In this document: positions 27,304 to 37,689 of the stretch, piece after piece
Layout: each line of letters starts with the position of its first letter
How positions within the stretch are numbered: the first letter of the stretch is position 1
NCBI RefSeq assembly: GCF_018122625.2
Contig: NZ_JAGQFT020000005.1
Location: 62,001 to 126,000, forward strand
DNA length: 64,000 bases
Source: Coralloluteibacterium stylophorae
GTDB taxonomy: Bacteria; Pseudomonadota; Gammaproteobacteria; Xanthomonadales; Xanthomonadaceae
Direction: 5' to 3'
Translations under genes and position numbers: made by a program
Notes under the pieces: generated by a model
Database searches by the model: none
Seen by the model: the letters and a program-made list of their open reading frames with translations, nothing else
Told to the model about the DNA's origin: nothing

Positions 27304-29628
27304 ATGACCAGGCTCTCCGTTCCCGAATCCCTCCTCGCCCGCTTCGGCGGGGCTGGCGTGCGCGCGCGCTTCCAGCTCCTCGGCGGCCTCTGCGTACTGG
27401 CGCTGGTCGCCATCTGCGGCTTTGCGCTGGACGCGCAGTACCGCGCGCTGATGGGCGAGCGCCAACGTGCGGTGCAGGCGACCGTCGACATCGCCCACGG
27501 CGTCGTCCAGCACTACGTCGATCTCGCCGAGGCGGGCACCCTGCCGCGCGAGGAAGCCCAGGCGCAGGCGCTGGCCGCGGTCCGTGCACTGCGCTACGGC
27601 GGCAACGAGTACTTCTGGGTCAACGACATGCATCCGCGCATGCTGATGCATCCGATCAAGCCCGAGCTCGACGGCACCGACCTCAGCAGCAACGCCGATC
27701 CCAACGGCAAGCGCCTGTTCGTGGTGTTCGCCGAGACGGTGCGTGCGCACGGCGCGGGCACGGTCGACTACCTCTGGCCGAAGCCGGGCTCGGACACGCC
27801 GGTCGAGAAGGTCTCCTACGTCCGCGGCGTGGACGCCTGGGGCTGGGTGATCGGCTCCGGCGTCTACATCGACGACGTGCAGGCCGCGTTCCGGGCGCTG
27901 GCCCTGCGCCTGGGCCTGATCCTGCTGGTCGCCGCGGTGGTGCTCGGCGTCGTGTTCTGGCTGACCGCGCGCGCCATCACCCGGCCGCTGGACGATGCGG
28001 TCGGCATCGCCGGCGCCATCGACGAGGGACGCCTCGACAATGCCATCCGCCCGCGCGGCAGTCGCGAGACGCGGCAGCTGCTGGCGAGCCTCGCCACCAT
28101 GCAGGACCGGCTCGGCGAACAGATCGGCGAGATCGAGCGCGTGCTGCGCGAGAACGCCTTCATCGCGAAGGCGCTGGACGACCTCGACACCATGGTGCGC
28201 ATCGCCGATCCGGACGGGCGGGTGGTCTTCGCCAACCGCGCGCTGCTGCGCATGGTCGAGCGCATCGAGCCGGAGGTACGCCAGTTCCGACCCGGCTTCC
28301 GCGCCGCGGACTTCGTCGGCGGCAGCATCGGCGACATCTATCCGGACGCGCAGGCCGCGGTCGAGCGCATGCGTGCGCTCAAGGAGACGACGAAGATGCG
28401 TGCGCCGTTCTTCGGCCGGCAGATCGACTTCGTCTACAGCCCCATCCTCGACGCCGACGGCCGCCAGCTCGGCACCATCGCGCAGTGGCTCGACGTCACC
28501 GGGCAGGCCCAGGCCGAAGCCGAGCTCGGCCGCGTGCTCGAGGCCGCGAATGCCGGCGACTTCTCGCGGCGCATCGATGTCGCTGGCATCGACGGCGTAC
28601 TGCGGCCGCTGGCCGAGGGCGTCAACCGCCTGTCTGACACGGTCGAAGCCAATCTCGGCGTGCTCGCCGGCGTGCTGCGCGCGCTGGCCGATGCCGACCT
28701 CACCCGACGCATCGACGGCGAGTACGAGGGCGTCTTCGGGCGGATGCGCGACGACGCCAACCGCACCGTCGACCGCCTGGCCGAGATCGTGCGCAGCATC
28801 CAGACCAGCGCGGGCAGCATCCACACCGCCTCGGGCGAGATCGTCGCCGGCAACCAGGACCTCTCCGCACGCACCGAACAGCAGGCCGCGTCGCTCGAGG
28901 AGACCGCGTCGTCCATGGAGGAGCTGACGTCCACCGTGCGCCAGAACGCGGAGAGCGCGCGCCAGGCCAACCAGCTGGCGGCAGGCGCCGGCGAGGTCGC
29001 GGTCCGCGGCGGCCGGGTGGTGGACGAGGTGGTCACCACGATGGGCGCGATCAGCGCATCGTCGAAGAAGATCGCCGACATCATCGGCGTGATCGACGGC
29101 ATCGCCTTCCAGACCAACATCCTTGCGTTGAATGCGGCGGTGGAAGCCGCGCGCGCCGGCGAGCAGGGCCGTGGCTTCGCCGTGGTGGCGTCGGAAGTAC
29201 GCAGCCTCGCCGGCCGCTCGGCGGACGCGGCCAAGGAGATCAAGACGCTGATCTCGAGCTCGGTGGAGCAGGTCGAGCTCGGATCGGAACTCGTCACCCG
29301 TGCCGGCAGCACGATGGGCGAGATCGTGGCCTCGGTGAAGCGGGTGACCGACATCATGGGCGAGATCACCTCGGCCAGCGCCGAGCAGAGCGCGGGCATC
29401 GAGCAGGTCAACCGCACCGTGAACCAGCTCGACACCGTGACCCAGCAGAATGCCGCCCTGGTCGAGGAAGCCTCCGCCGCGGCACGCAGCATGGAAGAGC
29501 AGGCCGGCGAGCTGGCGGAGGCGGTGGCGGCGTTCCGGCTCGCCGATGCGCCGCCCAGCAGCGGACCGGCGCGCATCGTTGCGCTGGTGTCGGAGCAGAT
29601 GAGCCAGATCACCGCCGCCACCCGCTGA
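27304..29628 (+). CDS. Methyl-accepting chemotaxis protein 5 (single-Cache sensor, HAMP-PAS-HAMP, no pentapeptide)
   Basis: A 774-residue receptor. TM1 is at about 22-45; a single-Cache periplasmic domain carries [19 protein letters not shown] and the [14 protein letters not shown] block; TM2 is at about 199-222. A HAMP, a PAS-like domain (about 285-400, with [17 protein letters not shown]), two more HAMP-like units and a 36-heptad signalling domain follow. It ends SQITAATR, without an aromatic tethering pentapeptide, unlike receptors 1-4. ATG 27304 is chosen as the start nearest TM1 downstream of the promoter. Confidence 0.92.
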   Translation: MTRLSVPESLLARFGGAGVRARFQLLGGLCVLALVAICGFALDAQYRALMGERQRAVQATVDIAHGVVQHYVDLAEAGTLPREEAQAQALAAVRALRYGGNEYFWVNDMHPRMLMHPIKPELDGTDLSSNADPNGKRLFVVFAETVRAHGAGTVDYLWPKPGSDTPVEKVSYVRGVDAWGWVIGSGVYIDDVQAAFRALALRLGLILLVAAVVLGVVFWLTARAITRPLDDAVGIAGAIDEGRLDNAIRPRGSRETRQLLASLATMQDRLGEQIGEIERVLRENAFIAKALDDLDTMVRIADPDGRVVFANRALLRMVERIEPEVRQFRPGFRAADFVGGSIGDIYPDAQAAVERMRALKETTKMRAPFFGRQIDFVYSPILDADGRQLGTIAQWLDVTGQAQAEAELGRVLEAANAGDFSRRIDVAGIDGVLRPLAEGVNRLSDTVEANLGVLAGVLRALADADLTRRIDGEYEGVFGRMRDDANRTVDRLAEIVRSIQTSAGSIHTASGEIVAGNQDLSARTEQQAASLEETASSMEELTSTVRQNAESARQANQLAAGAGEVAVRGGRVVDEVVTTMGAISASSKKIADIIGVIDGIAFQTNILALNAAVEAARAGEQGRGFAVVASEVRSLAGRSADAAKEIKTLISSSVEQVELGSELVTRAGSTMGEIVASVKRVTDIMGEITSASAEQSAGIEQVNRTVNQLDTVTQQNAALVEEASAAARSMEEQAGELAEAVAAFRLADAPPSSGPARIVALVSEQMSQITAATR

Positions 29629-29732
29629 TCCGTCTCGTTCACGGCACGCTGTGCAGGGGCTGTGAATTCATGCATATACGGGTGGGACGATCCGGCGCGC
29701 CATTGAGCGTATAGATGGAGCGATAGCCGCCG

Positions 29733-29760
29733 CTAAAGAAGCTCGGACGTCACCCGACGT
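29733..29760 (+). promoter_or_regulatory. Probable sigma-28 promoter of receptor 6
   Basis: A perfect CTAAAG at 29733-29738 is followed after 14 bases by CCCGACGT, which keeps only the CCGA core of the -10. The spacing equals that of the stronger promoters here, and the receptor starts 45 bases downstream. Confidence 0.5.
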
Positions 29761-29805
29761 CCCCGCGCCGATTCCGGCGCGCGTCCTCGACAGGTGGAGA
29801 GCTTC

Positions 29806-31974
29806 ATGCGTGTGGGTGATCTGAGGATCGGGCAGCGTCTGGCGCTGGCCTTCGGCGCGGTGATCGCACTGCTGGTGGTGCTGACGGCCGTGGGCGTGCA
29901 TCGGGTCGCGCAGATCGATGCCGGGCTGGCGACGATCAACGCGGTCAACAGCGTCAAGCAGCGTTACGCGATCAACTTCCGTGGCAGCGTGCACGACCGC
30001 GCCATCGCCCTGCGCGACGTGGTCCTGCACGGCGACCCGCAGGCGCGCGCGCAGGCCGGCGCCGACATCGACGCGCTCGCCGTCGCCTACGCGGACTCCG
30101 CCGCGCCGATGGACGCGCTGTTCGCCGGGGGCGCGAACGTGGACGCGCGCGAGCGCGAGATCCTCGACGGCATCAAGGCGGTCGAGGCCCGCACCCTGCC
30201 GCTGGTCGCCGAGGTGCGCGCGCTGGCGGAGGCGGGCGAGGCCGAGGCCGCCCGCGTCCTGCTGCTGGAGCAGGCGCGCCCGGCCTTCGTCGAATGGCTG
30301 GCGCGCATCAACGCCTTCATCGATCTCGAGGAGGACAAGAACCAGGCCGAGGCCGCCGCGGCGATGGCTACCGCGCACGGGTTCGCGACGCTGATGCTGG
30401 CGCTGACCGCGCTCGCGCTGGTGGCCGGTGCCGGCGTGGCCTTCTGGATGACCCGCAGCGTGACCCGTCCCCTGCGCCAGGCGCTGGACGTCGCCGAGCG
30501 CGTGGGCAACGGCGACCTCGACAGCCGCATCGACACCGTGCGCCGCGACGAGACCGGCCAGCTCCTGCGCGCGATGCGCCGCATGCAGGACCGTTTGGTG
30601 GCGTTCTCCGCCGCGCAGGAAGAGATCGCCGCGCGCCACGACGCCGGCGAGATCAGCTTCCGCATCGACGCCTCCGCGCATCCGGGCGTCTACGGCCGCA
30701 TGGCGCAGGACGTCAACGACCTGGTCGCCGCGCACATCGCGGTGAAGATGCGCACCGTCGCGCTGATCGAGCGCTACGCGGTGGGCGACTTCGCCGAGGC
30801 CATGGACCGCCTGCCCGGCGAGAAGGCGCGCATCACCCGCACCATGGACACCGCGCGCGACAACCTGGTGGCAATCGGTGCGGAGGTCGCGCGGCTCGCG
30901 GCCGCCGCGGGGCAGGGCGACTTCGCGGTCCGCGGCGATGCCGGCCGCTTCGAGTTCGGCTTCAGGACCATGGTCGAGGACATGAACGGGCTGATGGCCA
31001 CCGCCGACGCCAACCTCGCCGGGATCTCGCGGGTGCTGGCCGCACTGGCGCAGGGCGACCTGGCGCAGCGCATGGAGGGGAGCTATCCCGGCGTGTTCGG
31101 CCGCATCCATGCCGACGCGCGACGCACCGTCGAGCAGCTCGGACGCATCGTCGGCGACGTGCAGGAGGCGGCCGGCGCCATGCGCGCGGCATCCGGCACC
31201 ATCGCCAGCGGCAACGCCGACCTCGCCGTGCGCACCGAGGCACAGGCCGCCTCGCTGGAGGAAACCGCCGCCTCGATGCAGGAGCTCACCGCCACCGTGC
31301 GGCAGAACGCGGAGAACGCGCGCCGCGCGGACGCGCTGGCGCGGGGCGCCGGCGAGGTCGCGGCCGACGGTGGCCGCGTGGTCGACGAGGTGGTGGCGTC
31401 GATGGGCGCGATCAGCGAGTCGTCGAAGAAGATCGCCGACATCATCGGCGTGATCGACGGCATCGCCTTCCAGACCAACATCCTGGCGCTCAACGCGGCG
31501 GTGGAAGCCGCGCGCGCCGGCGAGCAGGGCCGCGGCTTCGCGGTCGTCGCTGCCGAGGTGCGCAGCCTGGCCCAGCGTTCGGGCGACGCGGCGCGCGAGA
31601 TCAAGGCGCTGATCTCCGAGTCGGTCGGCCAGGTCGAGAGCGGCGCCGGCCTGGTCGACCGCGCCGGCACCACCATGCGCGAGATCGTCGCCGCGGTGCA
31701 GCGGGTGACCGCGATCATGGCGGACATCAGCGCGGCATCGGGCGAGCAGAGCGCCGGCATCGAGCAGGTCGACCGCACCGTGACCCAGCTCGACGAGGTC
31801 ACCCAGCGCAACGCCGCCGCCGTCGAGGAAGCCTCCGCCGCCGCCCGCCGCCTGGAGGAGCAGGCCGTGGAGCTGGCCGGCGCCGTGGCGGTGTTTCGCC
31901 TCGCCGGCGATGCCGACACCGGCGGACGCACCGCCCCCGCACTCGCCGCCCCGATGACGGCCCACGCCGCCTGA
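29806..31974 (+). CDS. Methyl-accepting chemotaxis protein 6 (four-helix-bundle sensor, poly-HAMP, no pentapeptide)
   Basis: A 722-residue receptor. TM1 (about 10-33) and TM2 (about 191-213) flank a helical 4HB-type periplasmic domain with [21 protein letters not shown] in its first helix. HAMP units follow in series, with cores [29 protein letters not shown] and QGDLAQRM, and then the signalling domain. It ends APMTAHAA without a pentapeptide. ATG 29806 has GGAG seven bases upstream and is preferred to GTG 29794. Signalling-domain residues differ more from the other receptors (for example [19 protein letters not shown]). Confidence 0.92.
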   Translation: MRVGDLRIGQRLALAFGAVIALLVVLTAVGVHRVAQIDAGLATINAVNSVKQRYAINFRGSVHDRAIALRDVVLHGDPQARAQAGADIDALAVAYADSAAPMDALFAGGANVDAREREILDGIKAVEARTLPLVAEVRALAEAGEAEAARVLLLEQARPAFVEWLARINAFIDLEEDKNQAEAAAAMATAHGFATLMLALTALALVAGAGVAFWMTRSVTRPLRQALDVAERVGNGDLDSRIDTVRRDETGQLLRAMRRMQDRLVAFSAAQEEIAARHDAGEISFRIDASAHPGVYGRMAQDVNDLVAAHIAVKMRTVALIERYAVGDFAEAMDRLPGEKARITRTMDTARDNLVAIGAEVARLAAAAGQGDFAVRGDAGRFEFGFRTMVEDMNGLMATADANLAGISRVLAALAQGDLAQRMEGSYPGVFGRIHADARRTVEQLGRIVGDVQEAAGAMRAASGTIASGNADLAVRTEAQAASLEETAASMQELTATVRQNAENARRADALARGAGEVAADGGRVVDEVVASMGAISESSKKIADIIGVIDGIAFQTNILALNAAVEAARAGEQGRGFAVVAAEVRSLAQRSGDAAREIKALISESVGQVESGAGLVDRAGTTMREIVAAVQRVTAIMADISAASGEQSAGIEQVDRTVTQLDEVTQRNAAAVEEASAAARRLEEQAVELAGAVAVFRLAGDADTGGRTAPALAAPMTAHAA

Positions 31975-32065
31975 GCGGGCGCTGCGCGCGACCGTTCTTC
32001 CGGCGAGGGGGGAGCAGGTCACTCGTCAGGGAGCCGGTGTCCGACCCCGCGCACCCCCGCTCCTG

Positions 32066-32560
32066 GCCCCTTCCCCCCCCTTGCGGGGGAAGGCTGGGAT
32101 GGGGGGAGGCGCGAAGCGCCGCTCACACATGCGGAGAGCGAAAGCCGCGGCTGCGCCGCACCCCCACCCCGACCCTCCCCCGCAAGGGGGAGGGAGCAGT
32201 CCGTGTTGCGTGGGAAGTTGGTGCCAGGCCTCGCACGCCCCTGCTTTGGCCCCTTCCCCCCTTGCGGGGGAAGGCTGGGATGGGGGGAGGCGCGAAGCGC
32301 CGCTCACACATGCGGAGAGCGAAAGCCGCGGCTGCGCCGCACCCCCCACCCCGACCCTCCCCCGCAAGGGGGAGGGAGCAGTCCGTGTTTCGTGGGAAGT
32401 TGGTGCCAGGCCTCGCACGCCCCTGCTTTGGCCCCTTCCCCCCTTGCGGGGGAAGGCTGGGATGGGGGGAGGCGCGAAGCGCCGCTCACACATGCGGAGA
32501 GCGAAAGCCGCGGCTGCGCCGCACCCCCACCTCATCGCTCCCCCACAAGGGGATGGAGCA
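32066..32560. repeat. Array of three ~183-bp palindromic intergenic repeats, second subtype
   Basis: Units begin near 32066, 32252 and 32433. They share the outer stems with the 26.3-27.1 kb array, but the middle reads gccgctcacacatgcggaga and the tail carries a gtgccaggcctcgcacgccc segment instead. The gap between receptor 6 and the OB-like gene otherwise contains only the promoter at 32664; no gene is seen. Confidence 0.88.
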
Positions 32561-32663
32561 GTCCATCCCCTCATGGAACGCCGGTGCCAGCCCATGCGCC
32601 CGCACCTCCGATCCCTCTCCCAACCGGCAAAGCGCGATCGCGCTCACGTTTCATGCACGGCCC

Positions 32664-32691
32664 CTAAAGGGATGCGGGCCGCGGCCGATAG
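32664..32691 (+). promoter_or_regulatory. Sigma-28 promoter of the small secreted protein and receptor 7
   Basis: CTAAAG at 32664-32669, 14-base spacer, GCCGATAG at 32684-32691. The next start codon is 59 bases downstream. Confidence 0.85.
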
Positions 32692-32750
32692 AGCGGGCGT
32701 CGGGTCCCTCGGGTCCCGCCCTTCCCCGCCCCATCCCGGAGATCCACGTC

Positions 32751-33137
32751 ATGTCGTTCCGTTTCCTCACCCTCGCCCTGCCGCTCGCCGGCCTGCTCGC
32801 CTTCGCCGCCGTCGAGGCGCGCGCCGCCGACATGATCCCGCCGGAGATGGCGACCCGCTTCGTCGGCAAGGACGGCATGGTCTGCGGCAAGGTCGAGAAG
32901 GCCAAGTACGCGCAGAACTCCGAAGGCGAGCCGACCTTCCTGTACATGGGCGGCGCCTTCCCGCGCCACACCTTCTCCGCGCGGATCCCGGGCAGCGTCC
33001 GCGCCCAGTTCAATCCGGCGCCGGAGGCCCTGGAGGGCAAGGACGTCTGCGTGATCGGCTCGATCGCCCGCGACGCCTCGCGCGCCGAGATCGTGGTCGC
33101 CGGTCCGGCGAACGTGAAGCTCGCGACGATCAACTAA
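32751..33137 (+). CDS. Small secreted OB-fold-like protein in the sigma-28 regulon
   Basis: A 128-residue protein with a clear signal peptide (cleavage probably after ARA, before ADMIPPEM), so about 100 mature residues in the periplasm. The mature part alternates short strands: MVCGKV, FLYMGG, HTFSARIPG, GKDVCVIGSI and AEIVVAGP. This is a pattern like the small OB-fold domains near nuclease-type and stress-type secreted proteins. Two cysteines (in MVCGKV and KDVCVIG) could form a disulfide. A strong sigma-28 promoter stands 59 bases before it and receptor 7 follows after 72 bases, so it is probably co-expressed with chemotaxis genes. No specific function is recognised; the fold assignment is tentative. 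Confidence 0.8.
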   Translation: MSFRFLTLALPLAGLLAFAAVEARAADMIPPEMATRFVGKDGMVCGKVEKAKYAQNSEGEPTFLYMGGAFPRHTFSARIPGSVRAQFNPAPEALEGKDVCVIGSIARDASRAEIVVAGPANVKLATIN

Positions 33138-33209
33138 GCGCCGTACCGCTCGACCCGCGGCGGCCCGGAGAAGGCCGCCGCGATCCAATTCGCACAGGGG
33201 ATCCTTCCG

Positions 33210-35483
33210 ATGCAGTGGCTCAAGAACCTGCGGCTCGCGCCGGCGTTGTTCGCCGGATTTGGTCTGGTGCTGGCATTGATGCTCGTCCAGAACGTCGCGT
33301 CCTGGGTCGGCATGTCGTCGCTCGGCGGCGCCACCGACAACGTCACCCAGCGCGCCCTGCCCGCGGTGAAGTCCGCAGGCGAGATGCGCGCCCTGCTCGG
33401 GGAGTTCCGCAACGCCTCCTATCGCGGCCTGATGCGCGCCAGCGAGGCCGTCAAGCTCGAGTCGCGCACGCAGGCGACCGACCTCTCCGCCCGCATCGAC
33501 CAGGAAGCCGCCGGCTACGGCGCGCTCGTGTCCAGCGACGAGGAGAAGGCCCTGCTCGACGCCTTCGTGACCGACTGGACCGAGGCGCAGGCCTCGTACG
33601 CGTCGGTCAACGAGATGATCGACCTCGAGCTGCCCGAAGACGCGCTCGACACCTTCCTCGGCGAGACCGCCGAGCTGCACAACGCCGCCGCCGCCTCGCT
33701 GTCGAACCTGATCGCCTACAACGACACCAAGGCGCAGGCCGCCGCCGAAGCCGCGGCGACCGCCTCGACCACCGCCAAGACCCTGATCATCGTGCTGCTG
33801 CTGGTCGGCATCGCCGGTGGCCTGGCGCTGGCCTGGTTCTTCGCCGGCGCCATCGCCAGGAGCATGCGCGAGGCGATCTCGGTCGCCAACGACGTCGCCA
33901 ACGGCAAGCTCGACGGCTACATCGACACCTCGCGCAACGACGAGATCGGCGAGCTGCTGCAGGCCATGGCGCGCATGCAGCGCGACCTGCGCGAGCGCAT
34001 CGAGGCCGATGCCCTGGCCGCCGGCGAGAACATGCGCATCCGCACCGCGCTCGACAACTCCGGCACCAGCGTGATGATCGCCGACCCGGAGCACCGCATC
34101 ATCTACGCCAACCGCGCCGTCACCGCGCTGTTCTCCACCTACGCCGACGAGGTCCGCAGCGAGCGTCCGGACTTCGACGCCGACGCACTCGTCGGCAGCG
34201 CGCTCGAGGACTTCCACTGCGACAGCGACATGCTGGCCACGCTCGAGGGCACGCGGCGCAGCCAGGTGCGCATGGGCGAGGCCTGGTTCGGCCAGAGCGT
34301 GTCGCCGGTGCGCGACGCCGACGGCGAACTGCTGGGCTACGTGGTCGAGTGGCGCGACCGCACCGTCGAGGTGCGGGTCGAGGACGAGGTCGCGCGCATC
34401 GTGCAGGCCGCCGCCGCCGGCGACCTCTCCGGCCGCGTCGAGACCGACGGCAAGGACGGCTTCTTCCTGCAGCTGGCCGAGCGCCTCAACGGCCTGCTCG
34501 ACGCCAACGCGCAGAGCCTCAACGAGGCCTCGCGCATCCTCTCGGCGCTGGCCCAGGGCGACCTCACCCAGCGCATGCACGGCGACTTCCAGGGCGTGTT
34601 CGGCCGCATCCGCGACGACCTCAACACAACCGCCGAGCAGCTGACCGACATCGTCGGCCGCATCCAGCAGTCCTCCGCCTCGATCACCACGGCGACCTCC
34701 GAGATCTCCTCGGGCAACCAGGACCTCTCCGCACGCACCGAGCAGCAGGCCGCCTCGCTGGAGGAGACCGCCAGCTCGATGGAGGAGCTGACCTCGACGG
34801 TGAAGCAGAACGCCGAGAACGCGCGCCAGGCCAACCAGCTGGTGGTCGGCGCCGCCGACACCGCGGCGCGCGGCGGCGAGGTGGTCGGGCAGGTGGTCGC
34901 CACCATGAGCGCGATCGAGTCGTCCTCGAAGAAGATCGCCGACATCATCGGCGTGATCGACGGCATCGCCTTCCAGACCAACATCCTGGCGCTGAATGCC
35001 GCGGTGGAAGCCGCACGCGCCGGCGAGCAGGGCCGCGGCTTCGCGGTCGTCGCCTCCGAGGTGCGCAGCCTGGCCGGACGTTCGGCGGATGCGGCCAAGG
35101 AGATCAAGTCGCTGATCGGCGATTCGGTGGGCAAGGTGGCGGTCGGTGCCGACCTCGTCGCCCGTGCCGGCGAAACCATGAAGGAGGTGGTGGGTTCGGT
35201 GAAGCGCGCCGCCGACATCATGGGCGAGATCACCGCGGCCTCGGCCGAGCAGAGCTCCGGCATCGAGCAGGTCAACCGCACGGTGACCCATCTCGACGAG
35301 ACCACGCAGCAGAACGCGGCCCTGGTCGAGGAGGCCTCGGCCGCGGCCCAGGCGCTCGACGAGCAGGCTTCGATCCTCTCCGAGGCGGTGTCGGTGTTCC
35401 GCCTGCGCGCACAGCAGGCCCCGGACCTCTCGCGCCTGCAACTGGTGCATCCGCGCGCGGCCGCCGAGGCCGAAGCGGTCTGA
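33210..35483 (+). CDS. Methyl-accepting chemotaxis protein 7 (four-helix-bundle sensor, HAMP-PAS-HAMP, no pentapeptide)
   Basis: A 757-residue receptor. TM1 is at about 10-30; a helical periplasmic domain with [19 protein letters not shown] follows; TM2 ([20 protein letters not shown]) is at about 190-211. A HAMP, a PAS domain (about 268-395, with [16 protein letters not shown]), two HAMP-like units ([21 protein letters not shown]) and a 36-heptad signalling domain follow. It ends AAAEAEAV without a tethering peptide. It is probably transcribed with the small secreted protein upstream. Confidence 0.93.
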   Translation: MQWLKNLRLAPALFAGFGLVLALMLVQNVASWVGMSSLGGATDNVTQRALPAVKSAGEMRALLGEFRNASYRGLMRASEAVKLESRTQATDLSARIDQEAAGYGALVSSDEEKALLDAFVTDWTEAQASYASVNEMIDLELPEDALDTFLGETAELHNAAAASLSNLIAYNDTKAQAAAEAAATASTTAKTLIIVLLLVGIAGGLALAWFFAGAIARSMREAISVANDVANGKLDGYIDTSRNDEIGELLQAMARMQRDLRERIEADALAAGENMRIRTALDNSGTSVMIADPEHRIIYANRAVTALFSTYADEVRSERPDFDADALVGSALEDFHCDSDMLATLEGTRRSQVRMGEAWFGQSVSPVRDADGELLGYVVEWRDRTVEVRVEDEVARIVQAAAAGDLSGRVETDGKDGFFLQLAERLNGLLDANAQSLNEASRILSALAQGDLTQRMHGDFQGVFGRIRDDLNTTAEQLTDIVGRIQQSSASITTATSEISSGNQDLSARTEQQAASLEETASSMEELTSTVKQNAENARQANQLVVGAADTAARGGEVVGQVVATMSAIESSSKKIADIIGVIDGIAFQTNILALNAAVEAARAGEQGRGFAVVASEVRSLAGRSADAAKEIKSLIGDSVGKVAVGADLVARAGETMKEVVGSVKRAADIMGEITAASAEQSSGIEQVNRTVTHLDETTQQNAALVEEASAAAQALDEQASILSEAVSVFRLRAQQAPDLSRLQLVHPRAAAEAEAV

Positions 35484-35502
35484 TCCGTCGCGACGGACGG
35501 GC

Positions 35503-35531
35503 CTCAAGTCCGTCCGTCGCGCGGCCGATAT
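35503..35531 (+). promoter_or_regulatory. Sigma-28 promoter of the cheW-cheR-cheD-cheB unit
   Basis: CTCAAG at 35503-35508, 15-base spacer, GCCGATAT at 35524-35531, 90 bases before cheW. Confidence 0.75.
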
Positions 35532-35621
35532 CGAAGGCACGCGGCGCCAGGCGCGCCGCATCCCGATCCAACCGCACCGCCACCGCGGTGCGACAACGAC
35601 CCCAGCGGAGCTGCGAATTCC

Positions 35622-36125
35622 ATGAGCCAGAGCGCAACCGAAGCCAAGCGTGGCGCGGCCGCCGGTGAGGCCGCCGAGTCGGCCGAGTACCTGACCTTCG
35701 ACCTCGGCGGCGAGCAGTACGGCGTCGACATCCTCAAGGTGCAGGAGATCCGCGGCTACGAAGGCGTCACCCGCATTCCCGACGCGCCCGAGTACATCAA
35801 GGGCGTGATCAACCTGCGCGGCACCATCGTCCCGGTGGTCGACCTGCGCCTGAAGTTCCGCATGAGCGAAGCGCGCTACGACGCCTTCACCGTGATGATC
35901 GTGCTCAACGTGCGTGGCCGCGTGGTCGGCATGGTGGTCGACAGCGTCTCCGACGTGACCCGGCTCACCACCGAGCAGGTGCGCCCGGCGCCGGAGATGG
36001 GCTCGGCGGTGGACACCCGCTACCTCAGCGGCATCGGCGTGATCGGCGAGCGCATGCTGATCCTGATCGACATCGAGCGCCTGGTCGGCAGCACCGAGCT
36101 GTCGCTGTTCGACGAAGCGGCCTGA
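35622..36125 (+). CDS. cheW: Receptor-kinase coupling protein CheW
   Basis: A 167-residue single CheW domain with the standard landmarks: [40 protein letters not shown] and [12 protein letters not shown]. It links receptors to CheA in the array. An N-terminal Ala/Glu-rich tail of about 20 residues precedes the fold, and the protein ends LSLFDEAA. It heads a unit with cheR, cheD and cheB and has its own sigma-28 promoter. Confidence 0.96.
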   Translation: MSQSATEAKRGAAAGEAAESAEYLTFDLGGEQYGVDILKVQEIRGYEGVTRIPDAPEYIKGVINLRGTIVPVVDLRLKFRMSEARYDAFTVMIVLNVRGRVVGMVVDSVSDVTRLTTEQVRPAPEMGSAVDTRYLSGIGVIGERMLILIDIERLVGSTELSLFDEAA

Positions 36126-36168
36126 TCCGGACACCCGGAGCGGTCGGGCGCGTGGCGCCGGAGGCGGC

Positions 36169-37026
36169 ATGGACATCGACGCGCCCGAGCGCAACGCGCT
36201 GCGGGAATTCAGCTTCACCGACCGTGACTTCGCGCGGGTCCGCGCGCTGATCCACGCCCGTGCCGGCATCAGCCTGGCCGACAGCAAGCGCGACATGGTC
36301 TACAGCCGGCTCTCGCGCCGGCTGCGCGCCACCGGCCGCACCAGCTTCGCCGCCTACCTCGACGCGCTCGAGGCCGACGGCGGCGACGAGTGGGAGGCGT
36401 TCACCAACGCGCTGACCACCAACCTCACCTCGTTCTTCCGCGAGGCGCACCACTTCGACACGCTCGCCGCGCACCTGCGCGCGCGTCCGGGGCGGCGCCT
36501 GAGGATCTGGTGCTGCGCGGCCTCCACCGGCGAGGAGCCGTGGACGCTCGCACTCACCGCCTGCGAGGCGTTCAACACGCTGGCGCCGCCGGTGGAGATC
36601 CTCGCCACCGACATCGACACCGCCGTGCTGCAGACCGCGGTGCGCGGGGTGTATCCGCTGGAGCGACTCAAGGGCGTGAGCCCGGAGCGACAGAAGCGCT
36701 TCTTCCAGCGCGGCGCCGGCGCCAACGCCGGGCTGTGCCGGGTCAAGCCGGAGCTGCGCGCCCTGGTGCGCTTCGCCCAGCTCAACCTGCTGGCGCCGCG
36801 CTACGAGGTGGACGGCCCGTTCGACGCGATCTTCTGCCGCAACGTGATGATCTACTTCGACAAGCCGACGCAGCGCGAGGTGCTGACCCGCCTGGTGCCG
36901 CACATGGCCGACGACGGCCTGTTCTTCGCCGGCCACTCCGAGAGCTTCTTCCACGCCGCCGACCTGCTGACGCTGACCGGCCACACCGTGTACCGGCGCG
37001 CCGGCGCCGGCGGGCGCGCGGCATGA
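36169..37026 (+). CDS. cheR: Chemoreceptor glutamate methyltransferase CheR
   Basis: A 285-residue SAM-dependent methyltransferase. An N-terminal all-helical domain (with [19 protein letters not shown]) is followed by the catalytic domain: [13 protein letters not shown], the SAM-binding [17 protein letters not shown] near residue 113, and [11 protein letters not shown] near 223. It methylates receptor glutamates for adaptation. The SAM motif has [10 protein letters not shown] where most CheR proteins have SAGCSTGEEP. Receptors 1-4 end in DWQEF, the type of tail that CheR tethers to. It overlaps cheD by four bases. Confidence 0.95.
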   Translation: MDIDAPERNALREFSFTDRDFARVRALIHARAGISLADSKRDMVYSRLSRRLRATGRTSFAAYLDALEADGGDEWEAFTNALTTNLTSFFREAHHFDTLAAHLRARPGRRLRIWCCAASTGEEPWTLALTACEAFNTLAPPVEILATDIDTAVLQTAVRGVYPLERLKGVSPERQKRFFQRGAGANAGLCRVKPELRALVRFAQLNLLAPRYEVDGPFDAIFCRNVMIYFDKPTQREVLTRLVPHMADDGLFFAGHSESFFHAADLLTLTGHTVYRRAGAGGRAA

Positions 37027-37628
37027 GCGCGCGCATCGCGCCCGCGCCGGAGCGCAGCGGGCCACGGCCGTACTTCGACGTCGGCCTGCGCGTCGATGCG
37101 TACAAGCTGCTGCCCGCCGACTACATGGTCGGCACCGACGGCACCGCACTGACCACCGTGCTCGGCTCGTGCGTGGCCGCCTGCCTGCGCGACCCGGTGC
37201 TGCGCATCGGCGGCATGAACCACTTCATGCTTCCCGACGGCGACGTCGGCACCGGCGCGCCGGCGCGCTACGGCAGCTACGCGATGGAGCTGCTGATCAA
37301 TGCGCTGCTGGCCAGGGGCGCGCGCCGCGACCGCATCGAGGCCAAGGTCTTCGGCGGCGGCAACGTGCTCAAGAGCTTCACCACCCAGCCGGTCGGCACG
37401 CGGAATGCACGCTTCGTCCTCGACTATCTCGCCACCGAGAACATCCCGGTGAAGTCGAAGGACCTGGGCGGCATCCATCCGCGCAAGGTCGCCTTCTTCC
37501 CCGAGACCGGCCGCGCGATGGTGCGCCAGCTCCAGCACGCCCACGAGGACGCGGTGCGGGCCGAGGAGAACGCCTACCGCGAGCGCCTGGTCGCGGCGCC
37601 GGCGACCGGCTCGGTCGAGCTGTTCTGA
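37023..37628 (+). CDS. cheD: Chemoreceptor glutamine deamidase CheD
   Basis: A 201-residue CheD. The catalytic cysteine C50 is in [10 protein letters not shown] and the histidine H67 in GGMNHFMLP, followed by the FGGGNVL and [13 protein letters not shown] motifs. CheD converts receptor glutamines to glutamates and in some species also modulates CheY-P signalling. The start overlaps cheR by four bases (ATGA). The protein ends SVELF, resembling the end of the receptor-like protein at 39017 (EIELF). Confidence 0.94.
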   Translation: MSARIAPAPERSGPRPYFDVGLRVDAYKLLPADYMVGTDGTALTTVLGSCVAACLRDPVLRIGGMNHFMLPDGDVGTGAPARYGSYAMELLINALLARGARRDRIEAKVFGGGNVLKSFTTQPVGTRNARFVLDYLATENIPVKSKDLGGIHPRKVAFFPETGRAMVRQLQHAHEDAVRAEENAYRERLVAAPATGSVELF

Positions 37629-37689
37629 CTCCACGCGGGTCTTCGGTCCACCCCCAATTCACCAGCGCACCCGGGAGGGTGCCGGCCCC

